This document shows positions 26,089-35,869 of a DNA stretch of 64,000 bases, piece by piece. The notes beneath the pieces are model-generated. The model was not told the origin of the DNA, did not search any database, and saw only the letters and a program-made list of their open reading frames with translations. The position numbers and the translations under genes were made by a program. How positions within the stretch are numbered: the stretch's first letter is position 1; every line of letters starts with the position of its first letter. Origin of the DNA: Alphaproteobacteria bacterium (lineage in GTDB: Bacteria > Pseudomonadota > Alphaproteobacteria > JANQMY01); assembly GCA_028289425.1 (NCBI GenBank), contig JANQPL010000017.1, positions 434,001 to 498,000 on the forward strand, read 5' to 3'.

Positions 26089-27068
26089 ACGAACTGCTCT
26101 TGGATGTCCAAAATCTAAGGACGTCATTTCCCTCAGCAGCGGGGCGCGTCGCCGTCGTTGAAGACATTTCCTTCCAGATTCACAAAGGCGAAGTACTGGC
26201 ACTGGTGGGAGAGTCCGGGTGCGGAAAGTCTATCTCCGCCATGTCGATCATGCGATTGGTGCCGAAGCCCGGCCGCGTTGAAACCAGCGCGCGGATCTTC
26301 TTTCAAGGGCGTAACCTTCTCGATCTCGATGTGCCCGACATGCGGAAAGTGCGCGGCGGTGAAATCGGCATGATCTTCCAAGAACCCATGTCGAGTCTAA
26401 ACCCGGTGCAAACCGTTGGCGCGCAAGTGGTGGAAGCCATCCAGCTCCATGAAAAAGCAACGGCGGCGGCCGCGCGGGACCGCACCGTGGCGCTGTTCAA
26501 GCGCGTCGGTATCCCGGATCCGGAACAACGGTTCGACGCCTTTCCGCATCAGCTCTCCGGCGGGTTGAAACAGCGTGTGGTGATTGCCATGGCGATTGCC
26601 ATGCGCCCTAAAATGCTCATCGCCGATGAACCGACAACAGCACTCGACGTGACCATTCAAGCACAGATCATCGATTTGCTGAGGGAACTTCAGGAAGAGT
26701 TGGAAACAGGTATCTTGCTGATTACCCACGATCTGGCGGTCGTCAACGAACTGGCTGACCGCATCGCCGTGATGTATGCCGGGCGTTTAGTGGAAACAGC
26801 GCCGCGTCAAGAGTTGTTCGAAAATGCCTCTCATCCCTATACCCAGGGTCTGTTGCAAGCCATCCCCGGACTAGCCAAAAAAGGGGAACGCTTACACGAG
26901 ATCCAGGGAGTGGTGCCGCCGCCTCAAGAATGGCCTGTCGGTTGTCGGTTTTCGTCGAGATGCCCAATCAGGCTTGCTCATTGTGCGGATCAGCCTGCTC
27001 CGGAAATCGAGAGGTCACCCGGCCATATCAGCTTTTGCCACGCACTCGAAAAAGAGGCGGTGGCATGA
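26085..27068 (+). CDS. Peptide ABC transporter ATP-binding protein (DppD-like)
   Basis: 327 residues. Walker A GESGCGKS, Q-loop in FQEPMSSLNPV, signature LSGGLKQR, Walker B MLIADEPTTALD and the switch His in LLITHDLAVV. The C-terminal oligopeptide-transporter extension with CRFSSRCPIRLAHC is present. It drives import as a heterodimer with the following ATPase, whose ATG overlaps this stop. Confidence 0.95.
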   Translation: MNELLLDVQNLRTSFPSAAGRVAVVEDISFQIHKGEVLALVGESGCGKSISAMSIMRLVPKPGRVETSARIFFQGRNLLDLDVPDMRKVRGGEIGMIFQEPMSSLNPVQTVGAQVVEAIQLHEKATAAAARDRTVALFKRVGIPDPEQRFDAFPHQLSGGLKQRVVIAMAIAMRPKMLIADEPTTALDVTIQAQIIDLLRELQEELETGILLITHDLAVVNELADRIAVMYAGRLVETAPRQELFENASHPYTQGLLQAIPGLAKKGERLHEIQGVVPPPQEWPVGCRFSSRCPIRLAHCADQPAPEIERSPGHISFCHALEKEAVA

Positions 27069-28063
27069 AGACGGATCAAGAGACACCCTTTGTTCGCGTC
27101 GAAGGGCTCAAGACTTGGTTTCCAATCCGCAAGGGTGTGTTTCGGAAGACAGTCGGTCATGTACGTGCCGTTGACGGCGTCGATTTCGCAATCAAAAAAG
27201 GCACCACGCTGGCCCTTGTGGGTGAATCCGGCTGCGGAAAGACCACCGTTGGCAAAACCATCTTGCGTCTGATCGAACCGACAGGCGGGTCGATTCACTT
27301 CGACGGCGCTGATATCACCTCGCTATCATCCGAGGCGTTGTTGCCCTTGCGGCGGCGCATGCAGCTTGTGTTTCAAGACCCGGCATCCTCGCTTGACCCG
27401 CGCATGTTGGTGCGGGACGCCATCGGCGAGGGCATCAAATCGTTCAAAATCGCTACCGATTCCGAAGCGGTAACGGCGCGCGTTGCCGAGTACATGAAGC
27501 TCGTGCAGCTCGATCCGGATCAAATGTGGCGCTACCCCCATGAGTTTTCCGGCGGTCAGCGGCAGCGTATCTGCATCGCACGGGCACTTGCGGTGGAGCC
27601 TGAATTCATCGTGTTCGACGAGTCCATTTCCGCCCTCGATGTTTCCATTCAGGCGCAAATCCTGAATCTCCTCAACGACCTGCAAGAACGTTTTGGCCTA
27701 ACGTATCTTTTCATCACACACGATCTGAGTGTCGTCCGCTATCTGGCAGACAACGTCGCCGTGATGTATGTGGGGCAATTGGTGGAAGAAGGGACCACTG
27801 AGGATATATTTGAGTCCCCCCAACACCCTTACACACGCGCACTTTTGAAATCGATTCCGTCCATGAATCCGAAAGAGCGCTCGGCCCGCGTCGAAGCCAT
27901 CGGCGATGTGCCAAGTCCCTCGGCGCCGCCGCCGGGCTGCCGGTTTGCGGCCCGCTGCCCCCAAGTGTTCGACCGCTGCCACAATGAACAGCCGGAACTT
28001 TATCCCTTGCCCCGCCGCCTCAGCCGTTGTTTTCTTGCCGAAAAGGAACTCACGTCGACCTAA
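27065..28063 (+). CDS. Peptide ABC transporter ATP-binding protein (DppF-like)
   Basis: 332 residues. Walker [10 protein letters not shown]-loop [11 protein letters not shown], signature FSGGQRQR, Walker [13 protein letters not shown], switch His in FITHDLSVV, and the C-terminal [14 protein letters not shown]. In the Walker B neighbourhood the usual Pro after DE is Ser, a common variant in DppF. The start at ATG 27065 overlaps the previous stop; the longer frame from 26930 is out of keeping with this coupling. Confidence 0.95.
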   Translation: MKTDQETPFVRVEGLKTWFPIRKGVFRKTVGHVRAVDGVDFAIKKGTTLALVGESGCGKTTVGKTILRLIEPTGGSIHFDGADITSLSSEALLPLRRRMQLVFQDPASSLDPRMLVRDAIGEGIKSFKIATDSEAVTARVAEYMKLVQLDPDQMWRYPHEFSGGQRQRICIARALAVEPEFIVFDESISALDVSIQAQILNLLNDLQERFGLTYLFITHDLSVVRYLADNVAVMYVGQLVEEGTTEDIFESPQHPYTRALLKSIPSMNPKERSARVEAIGDVPSPSAPPPGCRFAARCPQVFDRCHNEQPELYPLPRRLSRCFLAEKELTST

Positions 28064-28075
28064 AAGGATAAGATA

Positions 28076-29446
28076 ATGGCCGACACTTTTCCTGGCGTCA
28101 TCGCCTTTGCGTTTATGGCAACCATGTTGTTCCTTGGCGCCATCATCCGTATGCGGCTGAAGTTCTTCCAGCAATCTCTTATACCGGCCAGCATAATCGG
28201 CGGGGCCATCGGGTTCGTATTGCTTACCTCGGGTTTAGGCTTGGGCTTCACGCCGGACGATTTCATCGCCTTCACGTTTCATTTCTTCACCTTGAGCTTT
28301 ATGTCATTGGTGCTGACCGGCGCTTCTCGGGAGCAGCAAACCGCAGGGGGTCATCTAAAGGGCGGTCTGTGGCTCGCCATGATTTGGACCATGAGCTTGG
28401 TGATGCAGGCCATTATCGGGCTGAGCGTATTTGTCGCCTATAACACAGCGACCGGCGAAGAGAATTCGATTTACCTCGGCATGATCGTTGCGCAGGGGTT
28501 TACCCAGGGACCTGGGCAAGCCATCGCAACCGGCTCAATTTGGCAAGAGCATTTTTCGATCCAAGATGCTGCCGTTACCGGTCTGTTTTATGCATCGATG
28601 GGTTTTGTGGTGACCTTCCTTTTGGGTGTTCCCCTTGCGCGCATCATTATTCAACGGGGGCTCAACGCAAACAAAGAAGCCCACTTGGCTGCAGAGTTTT
28701 TGGAAGGTGTTTATGCCAAGAATAACCGTCCCATTTCCGGGCATCTCATCACGCATCCCAGCAATCTGGAATCGGCTGCCTTTCATTTGGGGCTGCTGGG
28801 CCTTGGATATGTGCTGACAAATTTCTGGCTGACGTTCCTTCAATACCTATTGGCCGACATTAGAATTGGCGATGTACCGGCCGATCTTTTTGTGTCCTAC
28901 GATCTTTTTTTTATACACGGACTTATTGTGTGTCTGCTGATGAGATCGATCATTGACCGCGCCGGTTGGGGCGACCTGATCGACAATGATACCCAACGCG
29001 TGATCACAGGCACCGCCGTCGATCTTATGGTGGTTGGCACGTTGATGAGCATTAAGTTGTCCGTGCTGGCTGCTATCTGGGTGCCGGTTACATTAACAAT
29101 ACTTGCCGCCACAGCGGGGACTATCGGGTTGTGCGTGGCGCTCAGCCGTACGGGCGGCCACTACGGGTATGAGCGGGCGCTTACGTCATTTGGGTGTTGC
29201 TGCGGCTCGACGGGGACGGGTCTATTGTTGCTGCGAATTCTGGATCCTGATTTCCGGACGCCGGTGGCCAAAGAACTTGCTTACTTCAACATCGCGATTC
29301 TCATCACCACCGCTCATATCCTCATCGTCATGGTACCCACATTGCCCAGCCATAACCTCGCGATTGTGTTTGTCGTGTTCGCGGTGACCTTTGTTGTGGC
29401 GGGGCTGGCCACGCGACTGTTTCGCGCCGGAGCGACAAGTCAATGA
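28076..29446 (+). CDS. Sodium/glutamate symporter GltS-like membrane protein
   Basis: 456 residues with about twelve membrane helices. The two inverted halves each carry a Gly-rich re-entrant loop: GFTQGPGQAIATG (about 141-153) and FGCCCGSTGTGLLLLRI (about 373-389), which correspond to the substrate- and Na-binding loops of the GltS family. It is longer than E. coli GltS. The gene starts 12 bp after the ATPase and overlaps the next gene by ATGA. It may take up an amino acid or carboxylate released from the imported peptide. Confidence 0.75.
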   Translation: MADTFPGVIAFAFMATMLFLGAIIRMRLKFFQQSLIPASIIGGAIGFVLLTSGLGLGFTPDDFIAFTFHFFTLSFMSLVLTGASREQQTAGGHLKGGLWLAMIWTMSLVMQAIIGLSVFVAYNTATGEENSIYLGMIVAQGFTQGPGQAIATGSIWQEHFSIQDAAVTGLFYASMGFVVTFLLGVPLARIIIQRGLNANKEAHLAAEFLEGVYAKNNRPISGHLITHPSNLESAAFHLGLLGLGYVLTNFWLTFLQYLLADIRIGDVPADLFVSYDLFFIHGLIVCLLMRSIIDRAGWGDLIDNDTQRVITGTAVDLMVVGTLMSIKLSVLAAIWVPVTLTILAATAGTIGLCVALSRTGGHYGYERALTSFGCCCGSTGTGLLLLRILDPDFRTPVAKELAYFNIAILITTAHILIVMVPTLPSHNLAIVFVVFAVTFVVAGLATRLFRAGATSQ

Positions 29447-30294
29447 CCACCCCATCGCCCTTTGCAACGGACGATCTTGTCGCATTGCTGGGGGAATTCG
29501 TTGAGGTTTTTAAGAATCGTCCCGTCCGGGACAATCGGGGTGGCGTCGGCTTTAATCACGGATTTGCGCTTTATGCCGTTGCGAAAGCTCTTTTGCCCAA
29601 ACATGTGGTCGAAAGTGGTGTTTACAAAGGCCAGACAACTTGGCTGATCGAACAAGCCTGTCCCGATGCCACAATCACCTGTATCGATCCGCATCCCGAA
29701 TTGCGTGAATACACATCAGAACGCGCCGATTACTCCGAAGAGGATTTTTCGCTTCACGATTGGTCTAACTTGGATGCTGCGCGTACTTTGTGTTTTTTTG
29801 ACGATCATCAAAACGCCTTTGCGCGCTTGCATGATATGAAGTGGTGGGGATTCAAACACGCATTGTTCGAGGACAACTATCCAGTGGGCGAAGGAGATTG
29901 CTATTCGCTGCGCCATGTGCGCGCCCACCATGGCCATCCCAAACTGCAAATGTCAGAAGAGGTAAAGCTAGGACCGGTTCAGCGGATTAGGAATGCCGTC
30001 TATGAATATGTCCTCACCAAATCCTACCCTCGCCAACAGATACTTCGCCGTGCGAATTCAGCGGACGCTGCGGGGTTTGATAGAAATGTGGATGTGTATC
30101 AGGAAATTCCACCGGTTCTGCGATATGCGGCCAACGATTGGGAAGGCGAATGGTCGGGAGCCTATCAATCGGAAGAGCCGCTTTTGCAGTGGGATCAGGA
30201 TCTGCCGATTGTGGAGGCTCTGAAGACATTGGAAGGGGCTATGCCGGGTGACACTTTCAGATACAGTTACATCTGCTATGTGCGCATGAAATAG
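29443..30294 (+). CDS. SAM-methyltransferase-like Rossmann protein
   Basis: 283 residues. The segment HVVESGVYKGQTTWLIEQ followed by ITCIDPHPE is a Rossmann strand-loop-helix like motif I of class I SAM methyltransferases, with the acidic residue ending strand 2 (CIDPH). FFDDHQNA may be strand 4 with the acceptor Asp pair. The C-terminal third is not recognised. Similar proteins act in cephalosporin-hydroxylase/TylF-like sets or as sugar-modifying enzymes. It overlaps the symporter gene and is 16 bp before an LLM gene. Substrate unknown. Confidence 0.6.
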   Translation: MTTPSPFATDDLVALLGEFVEVFKNRPVRDNRGGVGFNHGFALYAVAKALLPKHVVESGVYKGQTTWLIEQACPDATITCIDPHPELREYTSERADYSEEDFSLHDWSNLDAARTLCFFDDHQNAFARLHDMKWWGFKHALFEDNYPVGEGDCYSLRHVRAHHGHPKLQMSEEVKLGPVQRIRNAVYEYVLTKSYPRQQILRRANSADAAGFDRNVDVYQEIPPVLRYAANDWEGEWSGAYQSEEPLLQWDQDLPIVEALKTLEGAMPGDTFRYSYICYVRMK

Positions 30295-30310
30295 TTTAGC
30301 GGAGGCGATA

Positions 30311-31117
30311 ATGACCATACCCGTCGGCCTAACCCTGCGAAATATGGGCACGCAATCGACGCGGGACTTGCTGCGCCATTGTGCTTTGGAAGCGGAGGCG
30401 GCGGGTTATCATTCCATCTGGATTACCGATCACATTGCCATTCCGCCCGACGATGCGGAGGGATCGGGCGGCCGCTATCTGGACCCGCTGGCGACACTGT
30501 CCTGGCTTGGCGGGCAAACGACCAAAATCCTGCTTGGCACAGGCGTCCTGGTGCTGCCCTATCGCCCCAAAGTACCGTTGGCAAAATGGATTGCAACGGT
30601 TCAGGAGCTTACAGGGGAGCGGCTCATCATCGGGGCGGGTATCGGCTGGATGCAGGCCGAATTCAAAGCGGTTGGTGTGCCGTTGTCACACCGCGCGCGT
30701 GTGAGCGAAGAAATTCTTGAATTCCTCAACGAATGTTTCAGCCAGGAGGTGGTGTCGGCAAACGGGCAGGAGTTTCTCTTCAAACCGCAACCCAAAAAGC
30801 CGCCCATCTTCATCGGTGGCGCGGCGCCTCACGCCATCGATCGGGCGGTGAAATTCGGCGCGGGCTGGATTCCTATGACGACGGATACGGAGAAGCTCGC
30901 CCCGGCGATCAAGTATTTTCGCGCTAAAGCCGATGCGGCGGGCACAAACGCGCCAGTCTATGCTTTCGGCCGACTTGGGAATGAGCGCAACGAGGTACAA
31001 GATCGACTGCGGGCATTGGAAGAGATCGGCGTCGATGTGGTGATCACGGGGGTCAAATACGATACGGCGGATCAGTTCTCGTCCGGACTTGAAAAACTGT
31101 CGGCGCAGATTTCTTAG
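30311..31117 (+). CDS. LLM-class F420/flavin-dependent oxidoreductase
   Basis: 268 residues, short LLM type. Key segments: IWITDHIAIP, LLGTGVLVLPYRPKVPLAKW, GRLxxGxGxGWMxxEF-like RLIIGAGIGWMQAEF, and KPPIFIGGAAPHAIDRA. These match the group often annotated as F420-dependent (TIGR03619-like). F420 use cannot be decided from sequence. A GGAGG site precedes the ATG. It is the last gene of the peptide-transporter unit, and its stop overlaps that of the convergent SDR. Confidence 0.88.
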   Translation: MTIPVGLTLRNMGTQSTRDLLRHCALEAEAAGYHSIWITDHIAIPPDDAEGSGGRYLDPLATLSWLGGQTTKILLGTGVLVLPYRPKVPLAKWIATVQELTGERLIIGAGIGWMQAEFKAVGVPLSHRARVSEEILEFLNECFSQEVVSANGQEFLFKPQPKKPPIFIGGAAPHAIDRAVKFGAGWIPMTTDTEKLAPAIKYFRAKADAAGTNAPVYAFGRLGNERNEVQDRLRALEEIGVDVVITGVKYDTADQFSSGLEKLSAQIS

Positions 31118-31806
31118 GCCAATCCGCTTACGGGTATTAATGCGCCGTGTACGGACCGTGCACCGTCCGACACCAGAAACATGAGCACGTCGGCGATGGC
31201 GTCGGGCGTCACCCAAGTGGAGAAGTCGGCATCCGGCATGTCGGCCCGGTTCAGCGATGTGTCGATGATGCTGGGCAGGATGGCATTGACACGAATGCCC
31301 TGTCCTTTCACTTCCTCGGAAAGCCCTTCGGTAAGGCGCGCAACGCCGGCCTTGGACGCGGCATAGGCCCCCATACCCATGGCCGCGCGGGTTGCGCCCA
31401 TGGCGCCGATATTGACGATGGCGCCGGATTTGGCCGCCATCATGTGAGGAAGCACGGCCTTTGACGCGTTGACCGTGGTTTTGACATTCATGTTGTAAAG
31501 AGTGTCCCACGTGTCGATGGATCCCTCCGAAACGGTTTCCCAGCGAAACCCCCCGGCAATATTGGCCAGTGCGTCTATTCGGCCAAACCGGTCGACGACT
31601 TTGTTGATCGCGTCATTTGTGACGTCAGCAATCGTTAGGTCCACATTTTCAAGATCGAAGACCTCGCCGGCGGCGGTATCCGATGGCCGTGACGCATAGT
31701 CGATGACAGCCACCTGCCAACCGTCTCGAACGGCGCGGTCGACCACAGCGCGGCCCAAGAAACCGAAACCACCTGTCACCGCGATGACTTTTTCCGCCGC
31801 TGCCAT
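31114..31806 (-). CDS. SDR-family oxidoreductase (variant nucleotide loop)
   Basis: 230 residues. The nucleotide loop is TGGFGFLG, which differs from the classical TGxxxGIG and resembles extended SDRs, but the active site YAASK and the chain length are classical. ANIAGG replaces the NNAG motif. The C-terminal SVHGALIPVSG closes the fold. A GGAGGCAC ribosome site precedes the ATG. It is alone on its strand, upstream of which another SDR is read in the same direction with a 106-bp gap. Confidence 0.85.
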   Translation of the reverse strand: MAAAEKVIAVTGGFGFLGRAVVDRAVRDGWQVAVIDYASRPSDTAAGEVFDLENVDLTIADVTNDAINKVVDRFGRIDALANIAGGFRWETVSEGSIDTWDTLYNMNVKTTVNASKAVLPHMMAAKSGAIVNIGAMGATRAAMGMGAYAASKAGVARLTEGLSEEVKGQGIRVNAILPSIIDTSLNRADMPDADFSTWVTPDAIADVLMFLVSDGARSVHGALIPVSGLA

Positions 31807-31912
31807 CTTGTGCCTCCCAAAATGTAGAACCGGAGAGAACGATTAGCGAAATTCGGGCTGAATGTCTAACGGCATACTCGATCCGCTCTCTGAGCCGACA
31901 TGCCTTTTTCGG

Positions 31913-32725
31913 TCAGCTTTGGTTCCCGAACAGTTTCGCGATCATTGTCCGGACATCGTATTCGTCGTCGCCCTCATAGCGAGGCGCATATTTTGCGAAC
32001 ACGGCACTTATGGCGTCGTACCGCTCGGTCATGCGCACATGATTGTAGGCATGGGTTACCACATAGCGTTCGCCTGCCTTGAGTTCCTTCATGACGAGGG
32101 ACGTGAACTCGTCCGTGTCCATGCTGCCTTGCAGTCCGGCGGTCATTTCGGATTTGACAAAGCCGGGACAGATGACAGCCACGTGGATGTGGTCCGGCAT
32201 TTCTTCCGCCAGGAGCTCGGTTATGGCCAGCACCGAGTGTTTTGAAGATATGTAGGCATGCGCCGAGGGGACGGCACAGAACAGGCTGTTCTCGGAACCA
32301 AGGTTGTAGATCGCCGCCGGCGTTCCTTGTTCCACAAAACGTTTGCCGAAAACTTGTATGCCATTGACGACACCGAAAAGGTTGACCTCGAGAACTTCGC
32401 GAAAGTCTTCCAGATTCACATCGAGTAGTGGGGTTGGCGGTTTGCTGATGCCGGCATTGTTGACGATCACATCGGCTTTGCCATAGGTGGACCAGGCAAA
32501 ATCCGCCAATGCTTCCACCTGGTCCCGTTTGGTCACGTCGCAGACGGTGGCGGCAGCGTCGAACCCCATTCCTTTGAGTTCAGAAATCGCCGACTCATTT
32601 TTGCTTTGGTCCGGTCCGCCGATGATGATGTTCGCCCCATCCTTGCCGAACTGTTTGGCAAGTGAGAATCCGATTCCCGTCGCACCCCCCGTGATCACCA
32701 CGGATTTGTCTTTATAGCTTTCCAT
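31913..32725 (-). CDS. SDR-family oxidoreductase
   Basis: 270 residues from ATG 32725 (MESYKDKSVV). TGGATGIG at about 12-19, NNAG, catalytic YISSK. The C-terminal part (YVVTHAYNHVRMTERYDAI) matches the long-tail subgroup also seen in the SDR at 8588. A longer frame to 32749 exists but the ATG at 32725 starts the first strand directly. It is divergent from the polysaccharide deacetylase gene. Confidence 0.88.
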   Translation of the reverse strand: MESYKDKSVVITGGATGIGFSLAKQFGKDGANIIIGGPDQSKNESAISELKGMGFDAAATVCDVTKRDQVEALADFAWSTYGKADVIVNNAGISKPPTPLLDVNLEDFREVLEVNLFGVVNGIQVFGKRFVEQGTPAAIYNLGSENSLFCAVPSAHAYISSKHSVLAITELLAEEMPDHIHVAVICPGFVKSEMTAGLQGSMDTDEFTSLVMKELKAGERYVVTHAYNHVRMTERYDAISAVFAKYAPRYEGDDEYDVRTMIAKLFGNQS

Positions 32726-32923
32726 GTCCCTGTCCCTTCTCAACGGCAAGTGTGCTCAAGCGTCCACGCCAACATTTGCGACGCCTATGTTCGCACACTA
32801 TAGGTCGTGGTCGATGGGGGAAGCGTCAGATATCAGCGGGCTGTTGAGTTTCATGCGCGAAGGCAGGACGCAAGCATGTGATTCCGGATAGTATACGGGG
32901 CTGCAAGCAGAGGAGGGTCGTCC

Positions 32924-33787
32924 ATGACACGGGATATCACGGTCTGTATATCGCTCGATTTCGACGCCATGTCATCCTGGATCGCCAACTACCGAACCGA
33001 GTCACCCAATGCCTTGTCGCGCGGCGAGTTCGGCCGGGTGGGCGCCCAGCGTCTGCTCGATTTGCTGGGCGAACACAATGTGCCGTCCACCTGGTTCATT
33101 CCCGGACATACAATCGAGGCGTTTCCGGAGACCTGCGCGCGTATCCATCGGGACGGGCATGAAGTGGGCCATCACGGCTACTGCCATGAGGATCCGCGCA
33201 AGATGGAGCTCGAGGAAGAAACCGCAATCCTCAACCGCGGATCGGCATTGGTGGAACAATTAACAGGCAAGAAGCCCATCGGCTATCGATGCCCTTCCGG
33301 CAGCTTCAGTCCAAACACTTTGGCGCTGCTGGAAGAACATGGGTTCCTTTACGACAGCAGCATGTTGGGGGACGATTACACGCCTTATTACGGACGGCGT
33401 GGCATCAAAGCGCCGATCGATCGGCCGTACACGTTTGGGGAATTTGTGGATATTGTCGAGCTGCCGTTCTCTTGGAGTTTGGACGATCATCCCTTCTTCG
33501 AGCACACGCGCAGTAAGCGCGGCGTCAATCCCGGCCTGGCGGACCCGGACCGGGTTTATCGGGTGTGGTCTGAAGATTTCGCTTTCCTTTATGAGAAACA
33601 GAAGGTAGGCGTTTTTGTTTTAACGCTGCATCCGCAGGTCATCGGCCGTGGTCATCGTATGCTGATGCTGGAACGACTGATCAAGCATCTTAAATCGCAT
33701 ATCGATACCCAGTTTTCGACCATGGGCGCCTTCGCCAGCCGGTGGAAGCGGCAAAATCCGTTTAGCGAGGCACGTCTTGCTCAGTAA
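32924..33787 (+). CDS. Polysaccharide deacetylase-family hydrolase (PuuE/HpPgdA-like)
   Basis: 287 residues, NodB-homology fold. The metal site is formed by the Asp of SLDFDAMS and the His of GHEVGHHGYCHED; other family motifs are YRCPSGSFSP and TLHPQVIGRG. The ring of residues and the N-terminal ITVCISLDFDA resemble the cyclic-imidase/allantoinase-like branch (PuuE, H. pylori PgdA) rather than exported chitin deacetylases, and no signal peptide is seen. It may hydrolyse an amide or imide in the cytoplasm. An alpha/beta hydrolase follows 11 bp later. Confidence 0.85.
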   Translation: MTRDITVCISLDFDAMSSWIANYRTESPNALSRGEFGRVGAQRLLDLLGEHNVPSTWFIPGHTIEAFPETCARIHRDGHEVGHHGYCHEDPRKMELEEETAILNRGSALVEQLTGKKPIGYRCPSGSFSPNTLALLEEHGFLYDSSMLGDDYTPYYGRRGIKAPIDRPYTFGEFVDIVELPFSWSLDDHPFFEHTRSKRGVNPGLADPDRVYRVWSEDFAFLYEKQKVGVFVLTLHPQVIGRGHRMLMLERLIKHLKSHIDTQFSTMGAFASRWKRQNPFSEARLAQ

Positions 33788-33798
33788 GGGAATGAAAT

Positions 33799-34692
33799 GT
33801 GAGTGAGTCTCTTGAACCCATAGAGCATTTGGTTCATTTGGATACCATCCGCATGGCCTATGTGGAATGGCGGCCCCATTTAAAGGGAACAGGACCGACC
33901 TTATTGTGCGTTCACGCCACGGGATTCCATAGCCGGCTTTGGGATGAAATCGCAGAACATCTTTCGGAGTTTCATCTGATCGCGGTCGACCAGAGGGGGC
34001 ACGGCCGCAGTAGCGGGGAACCCGTCGAACATTGGCGCGTGTTTGGTCAGGATCTGAGCCAATTTATCGAACGATTTGACCTCTATAATTTGGTGGGCGT
34101 GGGCCATTCCATGGGGGCCCATGCAATGATCGACGCTGCCGCGCATATGGCCGACCGCTTTCGGCGTCTCATTCTGATTGATCCAACGGTTGCGTCTCCC
34201 GAGTCTTATGCCGGCGGGGGAAAGCTTCCCTTTTCGAAAGACGAACCGCATCCGGCGTCAAAACGCAAGAACGACTTTGCAAGCCCGCAGGAAATGATCG
34301 ACCGTTTTCGCGACCGGAATCCGTATTCTCTGTTTACGGATAAAACCCTGCGCAATTACTGCGTTCATGGACTGACAGAAAACGCCGACGGAAGCGGCTA
34401 CAATCTGGCCTGCGCGCCGGAAATGGAAGCAAGCGTTTACATGACCAGCCGCACAAACGGAGAGGTTTTCGACAGCATACACGCGCTTGACATCCCCGTC
34501 TTGATTTTGCGGGCGCGGTCGCCGGAAGACCGGGATCCATTGGATTTCACCGCGTCTCCCACTTGGCCGGGATTGGTCAACGAATTCCGTCAGGGACGGG
34601 AGATTTATATGCCAGACCGGACCCATTTCATCGGCATGGAGATTCCTAACGAAGTCGCGGCAATCATAAAAAAAGAAGCGAACACCGTGTAA
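33799..34692 (+). CDS. Alpha/beta hydrolase
   Basis: 297 residues from a GTG start. CVHATGFHSRLWD gives the oxyanion region, DQRGHGRS the first loop, GHSMG the nucleophile elbow (Ser), and RTHFIGME near the end carries the catalytic His. The acid is likely in the loop with LRARSPED. Esterase, lactonase or C-C hydrolase; substrate unknown. It follows the deacetylase-type gene by 11 bp and ends four bases from the convergent TetR stop, in the palindrome TAACGCGTTA. Confidence 0.85.
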   Translation: MSESLEPIEHLVHLDTIRMAYVEWRPHLKGTGPTLLCVHATGFHSRLWDEIAEHLSEFHLIAVDQRGHGRSSGEPVEHWRVFGQDLSQFIERFDLYNLVGVGHSMGAHAMIDAAAHMADRFRRLILIDPTVASPESYAGGGKLPFSKDEPHPASKRKNDFASPQEMIDRFRDRNPYSLFTDKTLRNYCVHGLTENADGSGYNLACAPEMEASVYMTSRTNGEVFDSIHALDIPVLILRARSPEDRDPLDFTASPTWPGLVNEFRQGREIYMPDRTHFIGMEIPNEVAAIIKKEANTV

Positions 34693-34696
34693 CGCG

Positions 34697-35272
34697 TTAT
34701 CGGTCTTTGGAGCCGAGCAGATCAGAAATCACATTCTTGAGTGGTGGGTGACTTCGCTTCACATGTTTTGCTTGGATCCACGTAAATCCCATAATGCGGC
34801 GCATCAAATCGACACCTGCCAATTGCGCCAGCAACAAGGCGGCGCGCTGTTTTGCGTCGCTGCCCCCGATACGTTTCGACAGGGGCACAAGGATTTGTTT
34901 TTCCAGCGCTTCGCGGATTTCCGACGCGATTTCCGGATTGGACAAAGACCGCATGATGGCAAGCATGGGGTCGAAGGAATCGTCTTTTTCTTTTGTAAGG
35001 TAAAGCTTGGCAATTTCGTCGGCGAAATCCGCCGGGTCGAGCTCAAGAACGTCTCCAAACTCCAATTCCGACAAGATGGCCGACTCAAAAAGGCGCTTCT
35101 TGGAACCAAAATAGCGCCCGATCAATGCCATATTGACGTCGGCCTCGGCGGCAATGTCACGAATGCCCGCCCCGTCAAACCCTTTGCGCGTGAATAAGAG
35201 TTGGGCGGCCGTCAATATCCGTTCGCGGGTTGACTCCGCATCTCTCTTTTTTGCCGGCATGGACGGTGTCAC
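34697..35272 (-). CDS. TetR/AcrR-family transcriptional regulator
   Basis: 191 residues. The helix-turn-helix is ILTAAQLLFTRKGFDGAG then DIAAEADVNMALIGRYFGSK. I prefer the GTG at 35272 because AAGGTGG lies 6 bp upstream; ATG 35260 (MPAKKRD) is the alternative. It is divergent from the iorA-like gene at 35404, so it probably controls the molybdenum hydroxylase. The 131-bp gap contains ATGTAAACAT (35313-35322) as a possible operator. Confidence 0.88.
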   Translation of the reverse strand: MTPSMPAKKRDAESTRERILTAAQLLFTRKGFDGAGIRDIAAEADVNMALIGRYFGSKKRLFESAILSELEFGDVLELDPADFADEIAKLYLTKEKDDSFDPMLAIMRSLSNPEIASEIREALEKQILVPLSKRIGGSDAKQRAALLLAQLAGVDLMRRIMGFTWIQAKHVKRSHPPLKNVISDLLGSKDR

Positions 35273-35403
35273 AAAACGCCACCTTCGTTGTGCTTGACCT
35301 TTGCGGGACTCAATGTAAACATCTGATTACTTATTGCAAAGTCTCGTGATAATGTGACGGTTCGCGCCATCACGCGCCCATTGCGGGCGTTGGGGGAAGA
35401 TTC

Positions 35404-35865
35404 ATGCAGCTTACGGTGAATGGTCAGAATTACAATGTCGATGTGGAAGACGACATGCCGCTCCTTTGGGTGCTGCGTGACGAGCTTGGCATAACGGGTC
35501 CGAAATATGGCTGTGGCATCGCCATGTGTGGTGCCTGCACGGTTCATATAGACGGACAGGCGATGCGGTCCTGCTCGGTGCCGGCGGGGCAGGTCGACGG
35601 TTCGGAGGTGACCACGATTGAAGGCCTGGGCTCACCGGAGGCACTTCATGCGGTGCAGGCGGCCTGGATCGAGGAGCAAGTGGCCCAATGCGGCTATTGC
35701 CAGTCCGGCCAGATCATGGCGGCGGCCGCCTTTCTGTCCATCAATCCGGAACCGACGGACAGCGACATTGATCAGGCCATGTCCGCCAATTTGTGCCGGT
35801 GCGGCACCTATCCGCGCATTCGCGCCGCGGTGAAGAACGCCGCCGCCAAGCTGCAGGGGGTGTAA
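35404..35865 (+). CDS. [2Fe-2S] small subunit of molybdenum hydroxylase (IorA-like)
   Basis: 153 residues. The N-terminal plant-type [2Fe-2S] site is [17 protein letters not shown] and the C-terminal one is CGYCQSGQ ... [10 protein letters not shown], giving the two clusters of this subunit. Length is normal. The gene lies 4 bp before the large subunit. As in isoquinoline 1-oxidoreductase and membrane-bound aldehyde dehydrogenases, it has no signal peptide of its own and would be exported with the Tat-bearing large subunit. Confidence 0.93.
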   Translation: MQLTVNGQNYNVDVEDDMPLLWVLRDELGITGPKYGCGIAMCGACTVHIDGQAMRSCSVPAGQVDGSEVTTIEGLGSPEALHAVQAAWIEEQVAQCGYCQSGQIMAAAAFLSINPEPTDSDIDQAMSANLCRCGTYPRIRAAVKNAAAKLQGV

Positions 35866-35869
35866 GGCC

